This document shows, in pieces, positions 58,672 through 64,000 of a stretch of 64,000 bases of DNA. Source of the stretch: Dama dama (lineage: Eukaryota > Chordata > Mammalia > Artiodactyla > Cervidae); contig NC_083692.1 in NCBI RefSeq assembly GCF_033118175.1, forward strand, positions 11,901,501-11,965,500. Direction: 5' to 3'. A program made the position numbers and the translations under genes. The notes under the pieces are model-generated. The model had not been told where the DNA came from. It worked only from the letters and a program-made list of their open reading frames with translations, and made no database searches. Position 1 is the stretch's first letter. Each line of letters starts with the position of its first letter.

Positions 58672-60149
58672 CTTGTTTAGATTGCTGTATCTGGAGTGGG
58701 CTTTCTGTATTCTGGAGGTCTGTGGTTCCTTTTTATTGTGGAGGTTTTACCCAGTGGGTGGGGTTAGACGATTGGCTTGTCAAGGTTTCCTGGTTAGGGA
58801 AGCTTGCGTCGGTGTTCTGGTGCATGGAACTTGATTTCTTCTCTTTGGAGAGCAATGGAGTGCCCAGTAATGAGTTTTGAGATGGGTCTATGTGTTAGGT
58901 GTGACCTTGGCCAGCCTGTATGTTGACGTTCAGGGCTATGTTCCTGCGTTGTTGGAGAATTTGAGTGGTATGTCTTGCTCTAAAACTTATTGGCTCTTGG
59001 GTGGTGGTTGGTTTCAGTGTAGGTATGGAGGCTTTTGGACGGTCACTTATTACTTAAAGTTCCATGTAGTCAGGAGTTTTCTGGTGTTCTCAGGTTTTGG
59101 GCTTAAGTCCCCTGCCTCTGGATTTCAGTTTTATTCTTCCTGTAGTCTCAGGACTTCTCCAACTATACATCACTGATAATAAAACTTCTAGGTTAATGGC
59201 GAAAACATTCTCCCCCATTAGGGACACCCAGAGAGGTTCACAGAGTTACATGAAGAAGAGGAGAGGGAGGAGGGAGATAGAGGTGAGCAGGAGGAGAAAA
59301 AGGGGGACTCAAGAGGGGAGAGACAGATCTACGCAGTTGTCTGTTCCCAGAGTGTTCTCCGTAGCCCAGACACCCACAAAGATTCACAGAATTGGATTGG
59401 GAAGAGAAGGGGAAAGGAGGAAATAGAGGTCTTCTGAGGTAGAAAACGGAGAGTCAAGATTGGGAGAGAGTAATCAACACACTCCTGAATAAAAATGGGA
59501 ACTGAATATTGGATTCTTAAATGTTCACAATTTATATCATATACTGAAGAACAAAAATTAAAAATCTAGAGTAGAGGTTAGACTCTTAAAAAATACTATA
59601 TTAAAAATAAAAACCAAAACACACACAAAAAATTTTAGAAATATATATGAAGTTCGGTTTAAAAATAGGGCTTCTCTTCTTTTTTTTTTTTTTAAGGTTA
59701 TAGTGTATTGAAAATGAAAATTAAGGAGTAGTAGAGGAGTACTAGAGGACTTTAAAAGAAATAAGAGAAAAAGAAAAACAGAAAATAGAAGAGAAAAAGG
59801 AAAAAGAAGAAAAAAAAAGTTTTCCCTAATTAAAAAAAATCAAAGAAATCTATGAAAATGAAAGTTAAGGGTAATGGGGGAGTAATAGGGAATTGTAAAG
59901 GAAAGTAAAAGAGAAAGAATAAAAAAGAAAAAAAAAATTTTTGTTTTCTTACTTAAAAAAAAAAAAAAGTAAAGATATATCTAGGAATTTCTCTGGAGCT
60001 GTTGCGGTCAGTGTGGGTTCGGCTCAGTTTCAGATGGCTCCTCGTTCCAGCTTACACTTCTCGATATCTACAGGCCCCTTCCGGTGTAGTCGGTGTTTTC
60101 TACAGGGATTTTAATCTGTTGCACCAGTCCCTTCTGAAGCGGTTCTCTT

Positions 60150-61020
60150 TGTTTATTTGGCTTCTGTTTGCCGGTCTCTTCAGAGCCTCATTTCCGCCCT
60201 GACACAGGCGGGCAGAGGTGGACTTTTATTCAGGTAGCTAGTTCCGTCGCTCTGCGGGGAGGGGTTGGCACTGCGGCGAGAGGCTGGCACTGCTTTCTCC
60301 GTCTGCGCTGCTCAGGCTCCTGGCTGCTCTATATGGAGCGCGCCCCACGCTGCACGCGGTTCCAGCCCTCGGGTGTTCCACAAAAGCGCAGAACAAAAAG
60401 CTGTGCCTGCTCCCTCTGCCTTCCCTGTCCGAGCGGTCCAGGCAGCCAGGGGCTTGACGGGCGCACTCTCCCTGGGTGCGGCGCGCCCACTCCCTTCCGC
60501 TGTCCTCGTCTCAGTCTCTGCCGGTGCCAGTCGGGTGCGCGCGCCTTCTGCCCTCCGCGTCCCCAGCCCCAGTCCCCGCCCGTGCCGGTCGGGTGCGTGC
60601 GCCCTGTGTCTCGCCACGACCCTCCCGGCGGATGTCGACCATCCAGAATCCCAGGAGACCTTTGCTTAGAAACTGGAGGCCTGTTTGCAGTGCGGCAGGG
60701 GATGCGGTCCTTGGGGCCGAGCCTGCCCCCTTCCCTTCCCCCCTGCCTCCTGCCTCCGGCGGGGCTGGGCCGGTCCGCAGCCTGCGAGCTCTTCTCTGGA
60801 CTTGCTAGGTCCCTTTGTTCTGCGAACGGCCAGCAGTGTGTTCGGGCCGGTTAATTTTCTCTCTCTCTTTTGCTCTTCCACAGTTCAAGTTGGCAACTCA
60901 CAAAAGCTCCCTCCGATTGTCCTCAGGGCACTCAGGCCCGGACCCTACCCCAAGCAATGCCGCCCGCTCCTCTCCATTCTGCCCCCACTTGCTGGTGGCG
61001 GATGCGGGTGTCTGGGGTAC
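60150..61020. promoter_or_regulatory. CpG-rich island within the L1 5' UTR
   Basis: This is the only CpG-dense stretch in an otherwise AT-rich window. It includes a partial tandem unit with TGCCGGT(C/G)CCAGTCGGGTGCGC-like wording at about 60521-60545 and 60583-60604. It looks like an unmethylated-type or formerly CpG-rich L1 promoter. CpG depletion is modest, which argues for a fairly recent insertion. Confidence 0.75.
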
Positions 61021-61227
61021 TTTTCTGCTGGGAGCTGCTTTTAGGCTCATAATCTGTGGGTTTTATTTATTGTTTCCCTCCCAGTCAGGTTGCCCTCCGA
61101 GATTCAAACACTTCCCCCAGGCCCGCCAATGCGAGGGTTTCCCGGTGTCTGGAAACGTCCTCTATTAAGACTCCCTTCCCGGGACGGATCTCCGTCCTTA
61201 GCTCTTTTGTCTCACTTTTTATCTTTT

Positions 61228-61251
61228 TTTTTTTTTTTTTTTTCTTTTTGG
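61228..61251 (-). mobile_element. Tail-only (poly-A) mini-insertion within the L1 5' UTR
   Basis: A 24-bp T-rich segment lies between two exact 16-bp copies of TCACTTTTTATCTTTT (61212-61227 and 61252-61267). This has the form of an L1-mediated insertion of little more than a poly(A) tail, though slippage is possible. Confidence 0.6.
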
Positions 61252-61429
61252 TCACTTTTTATCTTTTATATTTTGTCCTGCCTCCTTTCGAAGACAATGG
61301 GCTGCTTTTCTGGGCGCCTGATGATCTCAGCTAGCGATCAGAAGTTGTTTTGTGAAGTTTGCTCTGCGTTCAGTTATTCTTTTGATAAATTTGTAGGAGA
61401 GAAAGTGGTCTCCCCGTCCTACTCCTCTG

Positions 61430-61440
61430 CCATCTTGGCT
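61430..61440 (-). promoter_or_regulatory. YY1-like site at L1 5' end
   Basis: On the minus strand AGCCAAGATGGC lies 10 bp inside the 5' end of the L1, the position where L1 elements carry the YY1 motif that sets the transcription start (family knowledge). Confidence 0.75.
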
Positions 61441-61450
61441 CCTCCCCCTC

Positions 61451-61464
61451 AACTTAGACCTTTT
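61451..61464. repeat. Target-site duplication of the full-length L1 (5' side of element)
   Basis: AACTTAGACCTTTT, exact copy of 53533-53546. Unique CEP128 intron sequence follows. Confidence 0.92.
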
Positions 61465-61931
61465 GAAATGGTGTTTTGATGAGATAAAGGTAGCAGTAAC
61501 ACTTTTTTTTCCCCTGAAATAAAGAAACCTACTTACTTGACATTTTGCCTTTTCTAGTGTTTTACTAATGTTTACTGAAAACTCAAAATCAGTTTGTGAC
61601 ATTGGCTTTTACTCTGATCCATTAATGGCACTGTGTTATTAAATCGGTGAAGAATTTTTTAAAACTTTTTTTTTCTTTTAGTAGCAGAATTACTGTAGTA
61701 TTTTTTATCACGTATCTGCTCACTATTTCACTCATTATCGTACTTCTGAATTCTCTGTTACTTGACATCAGTTAATGAGAAAGAATAATAAGTTATTTTG
61801 GTAACATCAAGGGGCAAATTCAGATCTGTTTTTTAATGTGCTTCTTTGGGTTTGTTGTACAGATATGACATGTGTTTCTTGTCTTCACTTAATAATTAAC
61901 CTCTGATTTTATTTCTTACCAATGCCTCTAG

Positions 61932-62108
61932 GAAAAACATATAACCAACGAAGAAGAACACCGTAGGAGGATGGAAGAGGCCAGATTGCAGCTCAAGGAT
62001 CAACTTCTTTGTCTGGAGACAGAACAGGAATCCATCCTTGGGGTGATAGGAAAGGAAATTGATGCAGCTTGTAAAACGTTCTCCAGGGACTCAATGGACA
62101 AATTGAAA
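61932..62108 (+). CDS. CEP128: CEP128 internal exon (fourth), 59 codons, phase 0-0
   Basis: A 177-bp exon preceded by ACCAATGCCTCTAG and followed by AAA|GTAATT. It encodes Glu-Lys-His-Ile-Thr-Asn-Glu-Glu-Glu-His through Ser-Met-Asp-Lys-Leu-Lys. The first half is coiled coil (RRMEEARLQLKDQLLCLETE). The second half, ESILGVIGKEIDAACKTFS, is less charged and marks a break in the coiled coil, which is typical of this part of CEP128. The frame joins Glu-Glu-Lys of the previous exon to Glu-Lys-His here without a gap, so no exon is missing between 37308 and 61932. The acceptor lies 481 bp downstream of the 5' end of a 7.9-kb antisense L1, so this exon has an unusually short unique upstream flank. Reading through the donor gives a short intronic tail ending in a stop. 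Confidence 0.95.
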
Positions 62109-64000
62109 GTAATTACTAGTTGCTATGTGCCTTTCAGTTAGTTTCCTAATATATAATTATAATACGATTTAATGCATAGTTACCTGGTCATCACATTTTT
62201 ATTCCAGAGAGTTTTATGGAACAAAATAACATCTTACACTGTTTAGAATGAGCTATTTTATCTATTGCACAGTCATGGTGAAAGAAAGTTACTCCATGCT
62301 GTTACTCCACAGAATTGCTTGTATCTCACTCTGTAAAAGAAAATGTCTTACTAGAGAAATCTTTCAAGTCAAGAAGCCTGGAGTTTGAATTTTTTATTAT
62401 CATAGGCCATTTTTATTGTTGTTAGTATATTACTGGCTCACACCTATTGAGTGCTAGCTATATTACACATACTGTTTTAATTACAGTATATACATTCTCT
62501 CTCTATTCTGAAACCACCCTGTCCTTTAGACACTCACATTAAATCCATTTTAGGCAAGAAAAAGCAGGACTTAAAGGGGATAAGTAACTTGCCCCTGGCC
62601 ATGTGTCTAGTCTGAAGCTAGAATTAAGACTTCAAATATTGGGTGTCTAACTCTGGAGCTTAAAGAAGTATCTACCATGCTATTTGCTTCCCTGTTTAAA
62701 CAAATTGCATTTTATTTAGTTTTCCTGTCTTTAAAATGAATTATTGCCACTAAATTTGTAGTCCTAGTGAAATAATAAATAAAAACAGAAGTAATCATGG
62801 ATGTTCTTAATTCCTTGAAGTAAGTACCTCCTTACACTCTAGGTCCTAGTACTGCTAAGTTATATACAAAGAGCATTGCAGTGCTTTGGTGTGGTATGAC
62901 CACAGTACATTATAGTTTAGCCCATCATTTCCCCTTGTAGTTATTTCATTTGATGATATAACAGCATTCAAATTATCATATTATGCATTAAGGTTTTTTT
63001 TTAATCTTTTCAAATATTGTCATTCATCTTTTTTTCTCATATAAAATATTCTTCCCTGAACTACTTTCCCCTCTTTTTTCCTGTTTTTTTCTCCATCTTT
63101 TTTGTTTTTCTTAAATAATGTTTTCAAGAACATAAAATGATATTCTCCACTTGCGCTTTAGGATTCAGCTTTAAAGGAAATATTTCAACTGGCAGAATTT
63201 GGCGAAGTTGATGGAATTTCTACAATATATGTTTTTGTATACTTTTCTTTTTTAAAGTTCAGATGTCAATTTGAGAGGACTGTGAGCCAAATACAAGAAG
63301 TAATTAGCTTTAGGGGAAAACTAACTCTTTCTGTCCTGTTACAACATTCGTTTATTCTGTTCCTTGTCTAATACTGCTTTATTTTTATTTAGAACTTGTT
63401 GACATATATTTAAACCCTTGAAATCATAATTTTATCTAGAAGATGCACAGATTTACTATCGAATATTTATTCTCTGTTTAAGAATTTATGTCAGAATGGC
63501 TTGTTTTCAGCCAAGTAGAGATATAAAAATAGGAACATTTGGATTGCGTTATATATAAACCTTGTTATTTACAGACTAAAACGGATCAATTACAAGCTAA
63601 AGCATAGTGTGTATGTAGTACATTGCTTAAATATTTTATTTCTTTATATGATTCAGATTATCCTTCTAACTTACTATTATGAAAAGTACCCTATTCTTTA
63701 ATAGGCTTTCAAGAATGTGGTGGTAATGGGTCTTTACACCTCTTTACCTGGAGAAAGACTAATTCAAGTCTAAGTGATGGGTGGAAAGTTAGTCTATGAG
63801 AATGGAAATTCTATTAAGATTATTTTTAGGAATGCATTTTTTTTTATTGTGGATCTTTTTCCATTAATAATTTTTGTTGTTTCATTTCTATAAAATTGAA
63901 AAACAAAGGGATACTCAAGAACATAACATTTGTTCTCACTTCACAGAAACCACCAAAGTGTTTATTAAAATTGATTTTTTGCTTTTAGTTCAGAAATGTA
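62109..64000 (+). other. CEP128: CEP128 intron downstream of the last visible exon (incomplete)
   Basis: It opens GTAATT directly after the exon. It contains a MIR around 62440-62660 and otherwise AT-rich sequence with no coding frame. The next exon lies beyond the window. Confidence 0.8.
62440..62660 (+). mobile_element. MIR remnant
   Basis: ACACTCACATTAAATCCATT, GGGGATAAGTAACTTGCCCC and AGTCTGAAGCTAGAATTAAG, then GGGTGTCTAACTCTGGAGCT, in MIR order. Confidence 0.7.

Larger units (their letters stand above)
53547..61450 (-). mobile_element. Near full-length L1-BT retrotransposon, antisense to CEP128
   Basis: About 7.9 kb. On the minus strand the order is 5' UTR (61450-58672), ORF1 (58671-57745), a 45-bp spacer, ORF2 (57699-53888), 3' UTR (53887-~53560) and a poly(A) tail. 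Exact 14-bp duplications flank it. The + strand junction TTTT/GA at 61461-61466 is close to the L1 endonuclease consensus TTTT/AA. The 5' end keeps the conserved GGAGCCAAGATGGC start, so the 5' end appears complete. ORF1 is open while ORF2 carries several stops and indels, so the copy cannot make a working ORF2 protein. Confidence 0.95.
58672..61450 (-). promoter_or_regulatory. L1 5' UTR with CpG-rich promoter region
   Basis: About 2.8 kb before ORF1. The outer part (about 60150-61160) is GC- and CpG-rich (for example GTGCGCGCGCCTTCTGCC near 60596 in the + copy at 60535, and CGGTCGGGTGCGTGCG). The inner part (about 59200-60000) is purine-rich on + with partly duplicated A-rich units. L1 5' UTRs contain an internal RNA polymerase II promoter and often an antisense promoter (family knowledge). 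The + strand open frame of 228 codons at 60168-60854 is a by-product of GC content, not a gene. Confidence 0.85.
37309..61931 (+). other. CEP128: CEP128 intron, 24,623 bp, repeat-dense
   Basis: It opens GTAAAA and closes TGCCTCTAG. It is packed with SINEs, BovB ends, an ERV LTR, a Tigger fragment and a nearly complete L1. Roughly half of its length is identifiable mobile DNA. Unassigned stretches are about 40990-41330, 42310-42900, 43030-44000, 45120-46220, 46440-47040, 47545-49575, 49760-50210, 50435-53095 and 61465-61931. In these I see only AT-rich non-coding sequence, with a short GT run near 48963-48990. Confidence 0.85.

Noticed and set aside
55886..58880. Long + strand open frames opposite L1 ORF1/ORF2 (up to 172 codons)
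   Set aside because: Antisense shadows of L1 coding sequence, hydrophobic because A-rich coding on the minus strand reads as T-rich.
60168..60854. A 228-codon + strand open frame in GC-rich DNA, and overlapping frames of 101-134 codons
   Set aside because: It lies in the CpG-rich 5' UTR of an L1 on the opposite strand. It is Pro/Ser/Arg/Cys-rich low-complexity text with overlapping open frames in several phases, as expected from GC content.
60150..61020. CpG island as the promoter of a host gene
   Set aside because: It sits inside the L1 bounded by target-site duplications and in the middle of the CEP128 gene, so it is explained by the L1.
1..64000. CRISPR arrays, operons, phage or toxin-antitoxin systems
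   Set aside because: The window is a mammalian intron-rich gene region. No regularly spaced repeats with spacers or bacterial-type gene layout were seen.

Overview
This window is vertebrate nuclear DNA from a ruminant, most probably a bovid (cattle, sheep, goat or buffalo). The diagnostic evidence is the repeat content. It holds many tRNA-derived Bov-tA and BovA SINEs, several 3' ends of the BovB (RTE-type) LINE, and a near full-length L1 of the bovine L1-BT type, on top of older mammalian MIR, L2, MaLR, L1M and Tigger remnants. The sequence alone does not separate the bovid species.

One protein-coding gene is present: four consecutive internal exons of CEP128 (centrosomal protein 128, a coiled-coil protein of the mother-centriole subdistal appendages) on the + strand. 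They lie at 22125-22475, 30889-31539, 37144-37308 and 61932-62108 and together encode 448 codons. All four start and end in phase 0, have AG/GT borders, and join into one uninterrupted coiled-coil reading frame. Neither the start nor the end of the gene is in the window. The introns are >22.1 kb (upstream, incomplete), 8.4 kb, 5.6 kb, 24.6 kb and >1.8 kb (downstream, incomplete).

Everything else is intron. From 1 to 22.1 kb there are old L1 remnants, a BovB with a BovA nested in it, several SINEs, and an L1 3' end (18174-19010) that appears to carry a 3'-transduced segment. From 22.5 to 30.9 kb there is a repeat-poor stretch (about 22.85-26.9 kb), then a MaLR LTR split by an L1 fragment. From 31.5 to 37.1 kb there are only ancient repeats. 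From 37.3 to 53.4 kb there is a dense SINE/BovB zone with a solo ERV LTR and a Tigger fragment. From 53.5 to 61.45 kb lies a 7.9-kb antisense L1 with target-site duplications, an intact ORF1, a broken ORF2 and a CpG-rich 5' UTR that ends only about 480 bp before the last CEP128 exon.

I found no operon, CRISPR array, RNA gene or second protein-coding host gene. I did not find an undescribed gene system. The most interesting items are the L1 3' transduction, the full-length L1 with its CpG-rich promoter next to a CEP128 exon, and a 24-bp poly(T) insertion with its own target-site duplication inside that L1. Boundaries of young repeats flanked by duplications are good to a few bases. Boundaries and family names of old repeats are approximate because no alignment could be run.
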